Shown here piece by piece: positions 25,728-36,319 of a stretch of 64,000 nucleotides of DNA (positions are counted from its first letter, which is position 1; each line of letters opens with the position of its first letter). The DNA comes from Arthrobacter oryzae (GTDB lineage: Bacteria; Actinomycetota; Actinomycetes; Actinomycetales; Micrococcaceae). The stretch covers positions 248,001 through 312,000 of the forward strand of contig NZ_CP132204.1 of assembly GCF_030718995.1 (NCBI RefSeq), given 5' to 3'. The notes below the pieces were generated by a model. It did no database searches. It was not told the origin of the DNA and worked only from the letters and a program-made list of their open reading frames with translations. The position numbers and the translations under genes are program-made.

Positions 25728-26224
25728 CGGGCACGGCCACGGATCCCCGCGCGACGGCCGTCGGCTTCGCCCAGCGCCGGTCCTGGGTTTTCTCCGCCTG
25801 GTGGTATCCCGGAGTACTGGCGATCTCGGGAGCAGTGCACGCGGTACTCGCACTGGTCCTTGGGCAAAGCCCGGAACTGGGACTTTTCATGGCAATCCTC
25901 GGCGCAGTCTTCGCGTCCTTGGGCTGGGTCTTCACAGTGTGGCCGCGGTTTACGCGCAAGGCCCCAAAGCCTGCTTCGGACATCCCCCGGGTGGAGCAGG
26001 GAATCCGGATCACGCCTGGCATGATACGGACCGTCCTGATCGCCAGCGCATTGGGCATTGCTGCCCTTGTGCTGTTCACGCCCAAGGGCGGCTGGCCGGA
26101 AACGCTACCCATCCTGGGAATGCTCATGACGCTGCCGCTGGGGGTAGCCGCAGGGCTGGCATATACCCGCCGGCTCATGACGAACAGTGCCGAACTGTAC
26201 GCCCGGTGGCTCGAACGCCGCTGA
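25724..26224 (+). CDS. Small four-TM membrane protein of the WXG cassette
   Basis: A 166-residue protein with four predicted membrane segments: WYPGVLAISGAVHAVLALVL, LGLFMAILGAVFASLGWVFTV, MIRTVLIASALGIAALVLF and TLPILGMLMTLPLGVAAGLA. It has cytoplasmic, positively charged loops and ends YARWLERR. No family was recognised. The 4-bp overlap with the preceding gene means the two are likely made together. If the WXG protein is membrane-active, a small multi-spanning protein encoded last would suit an immunity role; this is a hypothesis only. It is convergent with the ABC exporter gene. Confidence 0.6.
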   Translation: MTGTATDPRATAVGFAQRRSWVFSAWWYPGVLAISGAVHAVLALVLGQSPELGLFMAILGAVFASLGWVFTVWPRFTRKAPKPASDIPRVEQGIRITPGMIRTVLIASALGIAALVLFTPKGGWPETLPILGMLMTLPLGVAAGLAYTRRLMTNSAELYARWLERR

Positions 26225-26242
26225 GGCCGCCCGGCGCACCGG

Positions 26243-28102
26243 TCAGACGCCCTCGGCTTCGTCCACGGCCAGCTGGGATTCGAACATCCTGAAGTAGCGG
26301 CCCCGCAGCGCCACCAGCTCCTTATGGGTTCCCTGTTCCACAACCCTTCCGTCCTCGAGCATGTAGACAACGTCCGCTTTCTCGATCGTCGCGAGCCGGT
26401 GGCTGATGGCGATGATGGTGCTGCTGCGGTCGGCGAAGAGGCGGGTGAAAATGCGGTGTTCGGCGAGGGCGTCGATCGCCGACGTCGGCTCGTCCATCAC
26501 CATAAAGGTGGCGTTCCGGTAGAAGTTCCGGGCCATTGCCAGTCGCTGCCACTGGCCTCCGCTGAGTCCGCTGCCCTTGCGGCCGCGGGGATCCTCCATC
26601 CAGTTGCTGACGTGGTTGTCCAGGCCATTGGGCAGCTTGTTGATGAACTCCAGGGCCTCGGCGTCGGACGCCGCCCGCCGGATCCGCCCATCGTCCCGCG
26701 GCGAATCGACGTCGCCGAAGAGAATGTTCTCCGCTGCCGTGGCGAACTCATACTTGAGGAATTCCTGGCTCAGCACCGCCAGGTGGCGGTGCCAGGACTT
26801 GACGTCGACGGCGGCGAGGTCGACGCCGTCGAGCATCACCTGACCCGAATCCGGGCGGTACAGCCCCGCCAGGATCCGGATCAGGGTGGACTTGCCGGCG
26901 CCGTTCTCTCCCACAATGGCGATGTGCTGGCCCTCCCGGATGGTCATGGTGATGCCGCGGATCACTTCGATGTCGCTGCCGGTGTACGTGAAGCGGATGT
27001 CCCGCAGCTCCACGGTTTTGGGGGCCTGCAGCAGCGGCGGGGCGTGCTCGGAATGCACCGGCAACGCCATAAAGAGTTCGTAGTCCTTGAGGTTGGCCAG
27101 GTCCTCGTCGATGGAACTGAGTGAGGAGACGAGGTTGTTGGCGGTGGACAGTGCCCTGCTGACGATCTGCTGGACGTACAGGAACTGGCCCACCGGCTGG
27201 GCACGGGCGATGATCTGGCCCACCACCCAGATCAGCGACACAACCTCGGCGCCGTACTGCAGGGCGTCCGCCGCCAGCTGCTTGGGAATGTAGCGTTTCT
27301 GGAAATCCAGCCGCCGTTTTTCGTCAGCGTCCCGGAGTCGGGAGCGGAGACCCATGAGGTAGCCGACGATCCCGTACAGGCGCATCTCGGCAATGTGCTG
27401 GGGGCGCAGCAGGTTGGTCTCAATCATCCGGCGCTGGCGGCGCGAATCGACCTGGGTGTTCCAGTGGGCGATCTGCTCGCGGGAAAGCTTGAACTGCAGG
27501 TAGACGCTGGGGACGATGGCCACCAGGACGATCACGGCGATCCACCAGCTCACCAGCAGGAGGGCTCCGACCGCCAGGATCACCGAGACCAGCTGCGTGA
27601 AGATCGCGGCAATCCGGTCCAGGACCCGGGCGTAGGAATCGGAGAACCGTTTGGCGCGGTCGTACAGGTCCACCGTTTCCTTGTCGTCGTATCTCCAGAA
27701 CTCGAGTGCAAGGAACCGCTCGTACATGAGGTCCCCCACAATCGCTCCCACCCGGAAGCTCATAAGCTGCTGGATGTAGCGGTCCACGCTGCTGAAGGCA
27801 CCCCAGAACAGACCCAGGGCGGCCGTGATGATGACGTAGACGATCGCCTGCTGGCCGGCGGCCGCGTCGCCGGAATACGCGGCGGCCAGGGCGGTGGTGG
27901 TCAGGGCGGCAAAGTAGGTGGTGACCAGCGGCAGCAGCGCCGAGATCAGCGAGCCAACCACCTTCATCACGACGGCGGCAGGCGAGGCCCGGAAGCTGAC
28001 CCGCAGCACCTGCGCGACGGCCCGGGCGTAGGGCCTCAGTGCCAGCCGCCGCTGTGGTTCCCTTTTCGGGTTCAGTTCGGCGGGGTGGCGTGGTTGGGAC
28101 AT
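26243..28102 (-). CDS. ABC exporter, fused membrane and ATPase domains
   Basis: A 619-residue half-transporter. The N-terminal exporter membrane domain spans about residues 40-330 (VVMKVVGSLISALLPLVTTY, VYVIITAALGLFWGAFSSV, SVILAVGALLLVSWWIAVIVLVAIV and others). The C-terminal ATPase has Walker A VGENGAGKST, signature LSGGQWQRLAMARNF, Walker B FMVMDEPTSAID and H-loop IAISHRLATI. It should function as a homodimer exporting a lipid, peptide or drug; the general sequence resembles bacteriocin/microcin-type exporters, but no precursor peptide or maturation gene is adjacent. The frame ends in a short acidic tail. No strong ribosome-binding site is seen. It lies downstream of guaB on the same strand, behind a strong terminator. 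Confidence 0.85.
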   Translation of the reverse strand: MSQPRHPAELNPKREPQRRLALRPYARAVAQVLRVSFRASPAAVVMKVVGSLISALLPLVTTYFAALTTTALAAAYSGDAAAGQQAIVYVIITAALGLFWGAFSSVDRYIQQLMSFRVGAIVGDLMYERFLALEFWRYDDKETVDLYDRAKRFSDSYARVLDRIAAIFTQLVSVILAVGALLLVSWWIAVIVLVAIVPSVYLQFKLSREQIAHWNTQVDSRRQRRMIETNLLRPQHIAEMRLYGIVGYLMGLRSRLRDADEKRRLDFQKRYIPKQLAADALQYGAEVVSLIWVVGQIIARAQPVGQFLYVQQIVSRALSTANNLVSSLSSIDEDLANLKDYELFMALPVHSEHAPPLLQAPKTVELRDIRFTYTGSDIEVIRGITMTIREGQHIAIVGENGAGKSTLIRILAGLYRPDSGQVMLDGVDLAAVDVKSWHRHLAVLSQEFLKYEFATAAENILFGDVDSPRDDGRIRRAASDAEALEFINKLPNGLDNHVSNWMEDPRGRKGSGLSGGQWQRLAMARNFYRNATFMVMDEPTSAIDALAEHRIFTRLFADRSSTIIAISHRLATIEKADVVYMLEDGRVVEQGTHKELVALRGRYFRMFESQLAVDEAEGV

Positions 28103-28130
28103 GGCTCCAGCCTAATCCCGTGCGCAGACA

Positions 28131-28168
28131 CAAACGGGCCGCGGGGACAGTTCCCCGCGGCCCGTTTG
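28131..28168 (-). terminator. Strong terminator after guaB
   Basis: A perfect 17-bp inverted repeat (arms 28131-28147 and 28152-28168, core AAACGGGCCGCGGGGA) with a 4-nt loop, 9 bp after the guaB stop. On the minus strand the arm ends GTTTGTGT. It insulates the ABC exporter gene. Confidence 0.85.
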
Positions 28169-28176
28169 AACAGGGA

Positions 28177-29751
<1,575 letters not shown>

Positions 29752-29897
29752 TCATTACGGGACTGGCCTGTGCAGATGGTGGTGCCTTGGTGCCGAAGTA
29801 TTGAATAAATTCTAGAACCTCGGCGGCGATCCCCATATTCCGCGGCGGTAATGTGAGCAACCGCACGCGCCGCCTCCGGCCCGCCGGACATCCGGCA

Positions 29898-31952
29898 TCA
29901 GGTCCAGCCGGTGGCGGCCAGCAACCGCTGCTCGAACATGGGAATCATGCTCTGCACGTACGTCTTGGTCAGGTGGTTGTCATCCTTGTAGACGTAGACG
30001 TTGCCAACCACTGCAGGACATATTCCGCCCGCGCAGATGAAGTCGCTCAGGTCCATCAGGTGCAGGCCTTCCACCCCCCGGTATTGCTCCAGGGGCGACG
30101 ACTCCGCGAGCGATTCGCCAAGCGGCGGGTTGCAGTCGGTTGCGTCAGCGCCCTTCTTTTGGACGCACTCGGGCATATTGAAGGCAAACCGCGGGTTGTC
30201 CCGGACCCCCACCACGTCCATTCCGGCGTCGGTGAACGGCTTAATGCCTTCCAGGTAGCCGGGAACTTCCGTTTCGAACGGGGCATCCGTGTGCGTCAGG
30301 GACGCAACGGTGAACACGGCATCCGGCCTGTGCTCCAGGACGTAGGCGGCGCTTGCCTTGTTGAAGGCATTGCATTCGGCGTCGCGCTCGGCAGACTCGG
30401 CACCAAAGCGGCAGTTGCCCTTGAGGAGCGTGACCACTTCCCAGCCATGTTCCTTGGCGATCGGCCCCAGCGCAGCCATGTACTGCTGCGCGTGCGAATC
30501 GCCCAGCACCACGATCCGTTTGGTAACCACCTCGGGCTTGCTGTTCTGCAGGCAGCCCGAGAGCAGCGGATCGCTCGGCACATTCGCGTCGGTGCACAGT
30601 CCGTCGATGTCCGCCCACTCATTCTTCATGGCGGCCGGCGCCGGAATGATCTTCGCTTCCGGCGTCGGTTTTCCCACGTTTTCGGGGGTGAGGGCAGCTG
30701 CACCCGGAGTCAGTTCCCTGGGCTGCGCCGCAGCGGCGGCTTCCTCGGCAGTCAGTTTGGTCTGCCAGAGGGACACCGGCCCTGCGAGCAGGGCCCCGCA
30801 GGCCACAATCACGACGGCGTTCCGCCAGATCCGCCGTTGCGGCCAGTGCCATTCCCGCAGGGGCTTTTCCACGAACCGTGTGGTGAGCACGGCCATCACC
30901 ACGGAGGCCGCCACGATGGCGAGGCCCTGGAAAAGGTTGGGCGAGACGACACCGGTGCCGGCGAGGGCGAGGACCAGGAGCGGCCAGTGCCACAGGTACA
31001 GCGCATAGGAGTTGTCTCCGAGCGACACGAGGGGCTTCCAGCTCAGGAGACGGTCGGCGCCAAAGCGGCTGCCGGACTGGCCGGCCACAATGATTGCCGC
31101 GGCGGCCAACGTGGGCCACAGCGCCACGAAACCCGGAAAGGACCGGTCCACTGTCAGCAGCAGGCCGCAGGACACCATGGCCGCCACGCCCGCCCATCCC
31201 AGGATGACGCGAAGCAGCCGGCCCGGCCTCAGGTACGGAAGAGCCAGCGCCAGCAGGGAGCCCAGCGCGAATTCCCACAGCCTGGTCCGGGTGTCAAAGT
31301 ACGCGTAGGCCTGGTTAGTGGCCGTTTGCTCGATGGAATAGGCCAGGGAAGCCGCGAAAATGACCCCGAAGGCGAGGGCCAGCAGCAGCCGGTAGCTGAT
31401 CGCCGGACGCCGCAGTAACCGGTGCAGCACCGCGGCACCGGCGAACACCAGCGGCCACAGGATAAAGACCTGCCCCTGGATGGACAGCGACCAGAAATGC
31501 TGCAGGGGGCTGGCCCCCGAGTGGTCCTGGGCGTAGTAGTCCACGGCCGAGTCCGCGAGCAGCCAGTTCTGCCGGTAGAGCAGTGAGGCCCACGCCTGGT
31601 CCAGGACGTCCGGCCAGCGGCTCTGGGGAAGGATGGCCCAGGTGCCCGCGAGGACACCCAGGATAACGACGACGGCGGCCGGCAGCAGCCGTTTGAAGAG
31701 GTGCAGCCAGTGGCTGACCAGCTTGAGCGGGCTCCCGCTTTCCACCTTGCGTACAAAGGAGAGCGTGAGCAGGAACGCGGAAATCAGCAGGAAGATATCC
31801 ACTCCGCCGGACACCCGGCCAAGCCACACATGGTAGGTGACCACCATCAGGACTGCCAGCGCCCTGAGGCCCTGGACCTCGGGCCGGTACCCCTTCCTGT
31901 CCGCCTTTTTGGTTCTTTGCCTTGCGGCTTCGCTCAGGACTTCCGCTGTCAT
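29898..31952 (-). CDS. OatA-type acyltransferase with C-terminal SGNH domain (paralogue 1)
   Basis: A 684-residue membrane protein. Residues about 25-370 are an acyltransferase-3 domain (EVQGLRALAVLMVVTYHVWLGRVSGGVDIFLLISAFLLT, quoted as adjacent blocks, with the key His in VTYHVW) with about ten membrane segments. After a Pro/Ala-rich linker comes an extracytoplasmic SGNH hydrolase-like domain with nucleophile Ser in VLGDSHAQQY and the catalytic Asp/His in DDNHLTKTYV. The plan is that of OatA/YrhL enzymes that move an acetyl group across the membrane onto peptidoglycan or exopolysaccharide; the acceptor here is unknown. It overlaps the upstream paralogue by 4 bp (ATGA), so both are made from one message. 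Confidence 0.85.
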   Translation of the reverse strand: MTAEVLSEAARQRTKKADRKGYRPEVQGLRALAVLMVVTYHVWLGRVSGGVDIFLLISAFLLTLSFVRKVESGSPLKLVSHWLHLFKRLLPAAVVVILGVLAGTWAILPQSRWPDVLDQAWASLLYRQNWLLADSAVDYYAQDHSGASPLQHFWSLSIQGQVFILWPLVFAGAAVLHRLLRRPAISYRLLLALAFGVIFAASLAYSIEQTATNQAYAYFDTRTRLWEFALGSLLALALPYLRPGRLLRVILGWAGVAAMVSCGLLLTVDRSFPGFVALWPTLAAAAIIVAGQSGSRFGADRLLSWKPLVSLGDNSYALYLWHWPLLVLALAGTGVVSPNLFQGLAIVAASVVMAVLTTRFVEKPLREWHWPQRRIWRNAVVIVACGALLAGPVSLWQTKLTAEEAAAAAQPRELTPGAAALTPENVGKPTPEAKIIPAPAAMKNEWADIDGLCTDANVPSDPLLSGCLQNSKPEVVTKRIVVLGDSHAQQYMAALGPIAKEHGWEVVTLLKGNCRFGAESAERDAECNAFNKASAAYVLEHRPDAVFTVASLTHTDAPFETEVPGYLEGIKPFTDAGMDVVGVRDNPRFAFNMPECVQKKGADATDCNPPLGESLAESSPLEQYRGVEGLHLMDLSDFICAGGICPAVVGNVYVYKDDNHLTKTYVQSMIPMFEQRLLAATGWT

Positions 31953-34024
31953 TGATCCTTCCAGCCCGTGGCCGCCATGAGCCTCTCCCCGAAAACGGAG
32001 GACATGCTGGCGACATAGGTACGGGTGAGGTGGTTGTTATCCAGGTAGACAAAGGTATTTCCGACAACCCCTGGGCAGTAGGTGCCGTCACAGATCAGGT
32101 CCGTCATGTCCACAAAGGCCAGGCCGGGGACTTTTCCGTCCAAGCCGGCAAGAGGGCTCTCGGCCGCCAGGAGGTTGGCCTGGGCGGGCCGGCAGTCCGG
32201 ACTGTCCTCACCTTTGGTGACCACGCAGTCCGCCATGTTGAAGTCGAAGCGGGGATTGTCCCGGATGGCTACAACGTCAATTCCCAGGTCCGTCCATGTC
32301 CTGGCGCTTTCTTCAAGTCCCGGGGTGAGGACTTCCGCGGGGGACGACGGAGCCGCGGCGGTCCCGACGACCATGATGGCGTCCGGCGGGTTCCGGGTAA
32401 TCTGCTCCGCCACGGCGTCGTTATAGCTCTTGCAGTCCGGGTTCGTTTCTTCCAGCTCGGGTGTTGCGGGTTGAACCTGGCAGCCGCCCTTGAGCATCGC
32501 GTAAACCGTCCAGCCTTGTTCCTCGCCGAACTTTCCAATCGCTGCAAGCCACTGTTGCGCATGCGAATCACCCAGGACCAGTACGGATCTGACCGGATCC
32601 TCGGAGGGTCCGCTCTGGCTGCAGGTGTCCCTGATGGCGTCGTCTTCAGGCTCCAGGCCACCGGTGCACGGGCCGGAGAGAGTAGCCCAATCCGCTGGCA
32701 ACTGCTCCGCTGCCGGGAGTATCGCCGCGTCACCGTCGCTCCGGTCAACAAATCCCGGAAGAAGGGCCTGCGCACCGGGGTTGTTCCGTTCGGCGGCGGC
32801 CTGCGCCGCCGTTGTCGCGAGATGCTGCTGCACCTGGATGCCCGTCAAGGGGACAACCACGGCGAGCAGGCATGCGGCCACCGCAATGGAGGAACGACGC
32901 CGGTTGGCTTCCGGCCACTGCCACTCCCGCCACGGTTTTTCGATGAACTTGGTGGTCAGGAATGCCAGGCCCATCGCGACCACAATGATGACGGTTCCGG
33001 AGATGGGCCCCGCCTGGTCCCGGCCCGTGGCCGCCAGCGCGATGACCAGGACGGGCCAGTGCCACAGGTACAAGGCGTACGAGTTGTCACCGAGGCGGAC
33101 CAGCGGGCCGGTGCTCAGGATCCGGTCGACGCCGAACCGGCTGCCGGTTTGTCCTGCTGCGATGACGCCCGCGGCTGCGAGGGTGGGCCAGAGCGCTGCG
33201 ACGCCCGGGAAAGCAGCCTGGACATTGAGCAGGATCCCGCAGCTGAGCATGGCCGCAATGCCCAGCCAGCCCAGGACGATGCGACCGGACCTGGGAATCC
33301 GCAGTCCGGGGAGGATCAGTGCCACCAGCGTGCCGAGCGCGAATTCCCACAGCCTTGCGCCGGTATCAAAATAGGCCTGGGCCTGGTTGGTGATCGTGAA
33401 AATGATGGAGTAGACCAGCGAGACCAGGAAGACCCCGGCGAAGATGTAGCACAGCAGGATCCGGTAATGCAGCCGGTATTTCTTCGCCAGGAACGCAGCG
33501 CCGGAAAAGATCAGGGGCCATAGGATGAAGACCTGGCCCTGAATCGACAGGGACCAGAAATGCTGGAACGGACTGGCCAGGCTGTGGTCGGTTGCGTAGT
33601 AATCCACTGCCCGGGACTGGAGCAACGCGTTTTCATAGTAGAACAGGGAGGCCCAGGCCTGATCCACGATGTCCAGCCAGCGGGTGCGCGGCAGCAGCAG
33701 GTAGCTCGCCGCCAGGGTTGCGGCAATCACTGTGACTGCCGCCGGCAGGAGCCGCCGGAACAGGTGCAGCCAGTGTTTGATGAGGGCCATCGGCCTGTTC
33801 TGCTCATAGCGGCCCACGAACTGCAGGGTCATGAGGAACGCGGAGATCAACAGGAAGACGTCCACGCCGCCGGACACGCGTCCAAACCAGACGTGGTAGC
33901 TGACCACCATCAGCACGGCCAGTGAGCGGAGCCCTTGGATTTCAGGCCTGTATTTGGATTTTCGGCTCGGTCCAACGCCTGCGCCACTGCGGCGCGGCGA
34001 GGCCAGGGCTCTCGCTACGGACAT
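31949..34024 (-). CDS. OatA-type acyltransferase with C-terminal SGNH domain (paralogue 2)
   Basis: A 691-residue paralogue of the next gene with the same order: acyltransferase-3 domain (IQGLRSLAVLMVVSYHVWFG, His in VSYHVW, then SGGVDVFLLISAFLMT), about ten membrane segments, and an SGNH-like domain with VLGDSHAQQWLAAIG and DNNHLTRTYV. The two differ mainly in the linker and C-terminal part, as expected for an old tandem duplication with divergence of the acceptor site. The ATG at 34024 was chosen because GAGGGG lies 7 nt upstream; an ATG 36 bp further out lacks a ribosome-binding site. It is the first gene of the pair and carries the promoter. Confidence 0.85.
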   Translation of the reverse strand: MSVARALASPRRSGAGVGPSRKSKYRPEIQGLRSLAVLMVVSYHVWFGRVSGGVDVFLLISAFLMTLQFVGRYEQNRPMALIKHWLHLFRRLLPAAVTVIAATLAASYLLLPRTRWLDIVDQAWASLFYYENALLQSRAVDYYATDHSLASPFQHFWSLSIQGQVFILWPLIFSGAAFLAKKYRLHYRILLCYIFAGVFLVSLVYSIIFTITNQAQAYFDTGARLWEFALGTLVALILPGLRIPRSGRIVLGWLGIAAMLSCGILLNVQAAFPGVAALWPTLAAAGVIAAGQTGSRFGVDRILSTGPLVRLGDNSYALYLWHWPVLVIALAATGRDQAGPISGTVIIVVAMGLAFLTTKFIEKPWREWQWPEANRRRSSIAVAACLLAVVVPLTGIQVQQHLATTAAQAAAERNNPGAQALLPGFVDRSDGDAAILPAAEQLPADWATLSGPCTGGLEPEDDAIRDTCSQSGPSEDPVRSVLVLGDSHAQQWLAAIGKFGEEQGWTVYAMLKGGCQVQPATPELEETNPDCKSYNDAVAEQITRNPPDAIMVVGTAAAPSSPAEVLTPGLEESARTWTDLGIDVVAIRDNPRFDFNMADCVVTKGEDSPDCRPAQANLLAAESPLAGLDGKVPGLAFVDMTDLICDGTYCPGVVGNTFVYLDNNHLTRTYVASMSSVFGERLMAATGWKDQ

Positions 34025-34058
34025 AGAAAAACCCCTCAAGCGGATAACCAAAGCATCC

Positions 34059-34088
34059 ATGTTACCGATTCGTAACTTTTATCGCCAA
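34059..34088 (-). promoter_or_regulatory. Possible promoter of the acyltransferase pair
   Basis: On the minus strand TTGGCG (34083-34088) and TAACAT (34059-34064) are separated by 18 nt, a plausible -35/-10 pair, about 35 nt before the chosen start codon. A GTTAC-N6-GTAAC inverted repeat (34061-34076) overlaps the -10 and could be an operator. Confidence 0.4.
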
Positions 34089-34240
34089 TCGCCGGCGCAG
34101 GCGGGAAGAACCCCCGGCTTCCATTAAGGCACTGCACGCTGGGAGTTTCCAGAGGAGGGTCCCGTGCCGGGGCCGGCCGGGAAACTAGGCTGGTAACGAC
34201 GCCGGCTCGCGAAACCGGCTAAACCGGAGGAGTTGCCACA

Positions 34241-35209
34241 GTGATCGTTCAGGTGCGCATTTGCATCCCCGCCGAGCTCTCCGACCTGGTGGTGGAAAGC
34301 TGCACACAGCAAACCGGCGCGGCGGAGGTGGCCGTGCACAAAGGCGCGTCCGTCCAACCGCCCGGCGATGTTGTGGTGGCCCACGTGGCCCGGGAATCGG
34401 TCGAGGAACTGTTGGAAAAAATGCATGCCCTGAAGGTTCAGGATCTGGGCTCCATCGCCATCTCCATGCCCGAACTCATGTTGTCCCGGCGTGCCGACAG
34501 GGCTGAAGCCGCAGCGCCCGGCGACGGCGCGGACGCCATGATCTGGGATGAGGTGACGCGCCAGACAGGCGAGGATTCGCGGCTCACCTGGAGTTACCTG
34601 GCGTTCCTGGTCCTGGCCACCCAGCTGGCCGCGATCGGGATCGTCACGGACTCCACCATCGCCATCGTCGGGGCAATGGCTGTCGGACCCGAGTTCGGGC
34701 CGCTCGCAGCCTTGGCTGTCGCGCTGGCCCAGCGCAAATGGAAACTGGGACGCAGTGCCGCATTGGCACTGGGGGTCGGCTTTCCCGTGGCCATGCTCCT
34801 GGCGGCGCTGACTGCCTGGCTGTCAGTACCGCTGGGGCTCTTTCCCGCCAACACCCTCGACACCGGGTCCGCCGTCGAGTTCATCTACCACCCCGGCCCG
34901 TACTCGCTGATCGTTGCCGTGCTGGCCGGTACTGCCGGCATGCTCTCCGTCATCAGCCGTCGCTCTGCAGCGCTGATCGGTGTCTTCATTTCCGTGACCA
35001 CGGTTCCCGCCGCAGGATACGTGGCCGTTGCCCTCGTTCTGGGCGAGTACCAGAAGGCGGCGGGGTCGGCCCTGCAGCTGCTGCTGAACCTCGTGGGCAT
35101 CGTGGTGGCAGCCGTTGCCGTGCTCATCTTCTACCGGGTCATCACCAAACGGCTCCCGGAGAACATGGCCCGGCGGCTGCGGCGCCAGGCGTTGCGCGCC
35201 CAGGGCTAG
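34241..35209 (+). CDS. DUF389 membrane protein
   Basis: A 322-residue protein with a soluble N-terminal domain of about 115 residues (IVQVRICIPAELSDLVVESC to VQDLGSIAISMPELML) and a DUF389 membrane domain with about six segments (LTWSYLAFLVLATQLAAIGI, STIAIVGAMAVGPEFGPLAA with the characteristic GPEFGP, AALIGVFISVTTVPAAGYVAV). DUF389 proteins are widespread but not functionally defined; some are linked to transport or nucleotide-sugar contexts. Start: GTG with GGAGGAG about 7 nt upstream. It is transcribed divergently from the acyltransferase pair over 216 bp and is convergent with the flavin monooxygenase gene. Confidence 0.85.
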   Translation: MIVQVRICIPAELSDLVVESCTQQTGAAEVAVHKGASVQPPGDVVVAHVARESVEELLEKMHALKVQDLGSIAISMPELMLSRRADRAEAAAPGDGADAMIWDEVTRQTGEDSRLTWSYLAFLVLATQLAAIGIVTDSTIAIVGAMAVGPEFGPLAALAVALAQRKWKLGRSAALALGVGFPVAMLLAALTAWLSVPLGLFPANTLDTGSAVEFIYHPGPYSLIVAVLAGTAGMLSVISRRSAALIGVFISVTTVPAAGYVAVALVLGEYQKAAGSALQLLLNLVGIVVAAVAVLIFYRVITKRLPENMARRLRRQALRAQG

Positions 35210-35227
35210 CCCGCGGCTAGCCCGTGG

Positions 35228-36319
35228 CTAGTCCGTGGCCGGGAGCCTGCCGGCCAGGTACCTGGCGTCCCGGCATGCGCCCAACAGGGTGGCCGACACC
35301 GCGGCGTACATGAATTCCTCTCCCAGGAAGAACAGTCCAGGCATGTCTGTGGCGACGCCGCGGTGCTGCCTGGGCCGCCCGTCGTCGTCGAACACCCGGG
35401 GTTCGACCCAGTCGAAGGATTCGCGGTATCCGGTGCACCAGATCACGTTGGACACATCGCTGAGGGGACTGCCCGCCACAACGGGGCGTCCGTCCTGCAC
35501 GCCGGTCACCCGCGGGACAAACTCGACGCCGGCGGCAGCCAGGTCCTTGCTTTTGGTCCTGATCAAAGGGTCCGCGTGCGCCAGCTTGTGTGCTGCAGCC
35601 TTGCGGCCCACCGGTGTGCCCAGGGTGAGCACGTGGAGCCCCAGGAACCGCACCACGGGGAAGATGAAACGGGCCGCGGTCCTGCCGTGCCGCACCGGCA
35701 GCTCACCGCCCGGCTTGCCTGCGATGACCGTGGGGTGGGTCCGGCTGACTTCAAGGGCGATTTCCGCGCCCGAGTTTCCCAGTCCCACCACCAGGACCCG
35801 GCCTTCCCGGAGCTGGCCCGGATTCCGGTATTCGCTGGAGTGAAACTGGACAATGGACGGGTCAAGGCCCGGCGCGAAGTCCGGCAGCCTGGGCGCCTGC
35901 GTGCAGCCGGTCGCGACAACCACGTTGCCGGCTTCCCAGCGGCGGCCGTCCGAGACTGCAACGTACCGCCCCTCCTCCCGCCAGAGCTTCTCGACCCGGA
36001 CACCGGTGCGGACCGGAAGGGCAAAAGCGGTGGCGTAGGCCTCAAGGTAATCAGCCAGCTCATCCTTGCCGGGAAAGGACAAACCGTCTCCGGGGAATGG
36101 CATACCGGGGAGGCCGTCAAACTTTGCCGGCGTGAACAGCCTCAGGGTGTCCCAGCGCTGCCGCCAGGCGTCACCGATCCTCGGATTCGCGTCCAGGATC
36201 AGGAACCTGCGGCCCTGGCGCTTGAGGTAGTGGCCCATGGCCAGGCCGGACTGCCCACCTCCGATGACCAGCGTGTCGAGCACTTCGACCGCCCCGCCGT
36301 TGCCGTCGATGTTGTTCAT
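35228..36319 (-). CDS. Flavin-containing monooxygenase-like NAD(P)/FAD oxidoreductase
   Basis: A 363-residue CzcO/FMO-like flavoprotein. FAD-binding GxGxxG in DTLVIGGGQSGLAMGHYLKR (about residues 15-34), ILDANPRIGDAWRQRWDTLRL (the FMO/BVMO-like GDxWRxR block), NADPH-binding RVLVVGLGNSGAEIALEVSR (about 170-190), and VIWCTGYRESFDWV near the C-terminus. Substrate unknown; these enzymes oxidise amines, sulfur compounds or ketones, and shorter ones may be thioredoxin-reductase-like oxidases. Its start overlaps the stop of the PQ-loop-like membrane gene by 4 bp. Downstream it is convergent with the DUF389 gene. Confidence 0.85.
   Translation of the reverse strand: MNNIDGNGGAVEVLDTLVIGGGQSGLAMGHYLKRQGRRFLILDANPRIGDAWRQRWDTLRLFTPAKFDGLPGMPFPGDGLSFPGKDELADYLEAYATAFALPVRTGVRVEKLWREEGRYVAVSDGRRWEAGNVVVATGCTQAPRLPDFAPGLDPSIVQFHSSEYRNPGQLREGRVLVVGLGNSGAEIALEVSRTHPTVIAGKPGGELPVRHGRTAARFIFPVVRFLGLHVLTLGTPVGRKAAAHKLAHADPLIRTKSKDLAAAGVEFVPRVTGVQDGRPVVAGSPLSDVSNVIWCTGYRESFDWVEPRVFDDDGRPRQHRGVATDMPGLFFLGEEFMYAAVSATLLGACRDARYLAGRLPATD

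Noticed and set aside
26243..28102. A bacteriocin or lasso-peptide cluster around the ABC exporter
   Set aside because: No precursor peptide, maturation enzyme or immunity gene is adjacent; neighbours are guaB and an unrelated convergent cassette.
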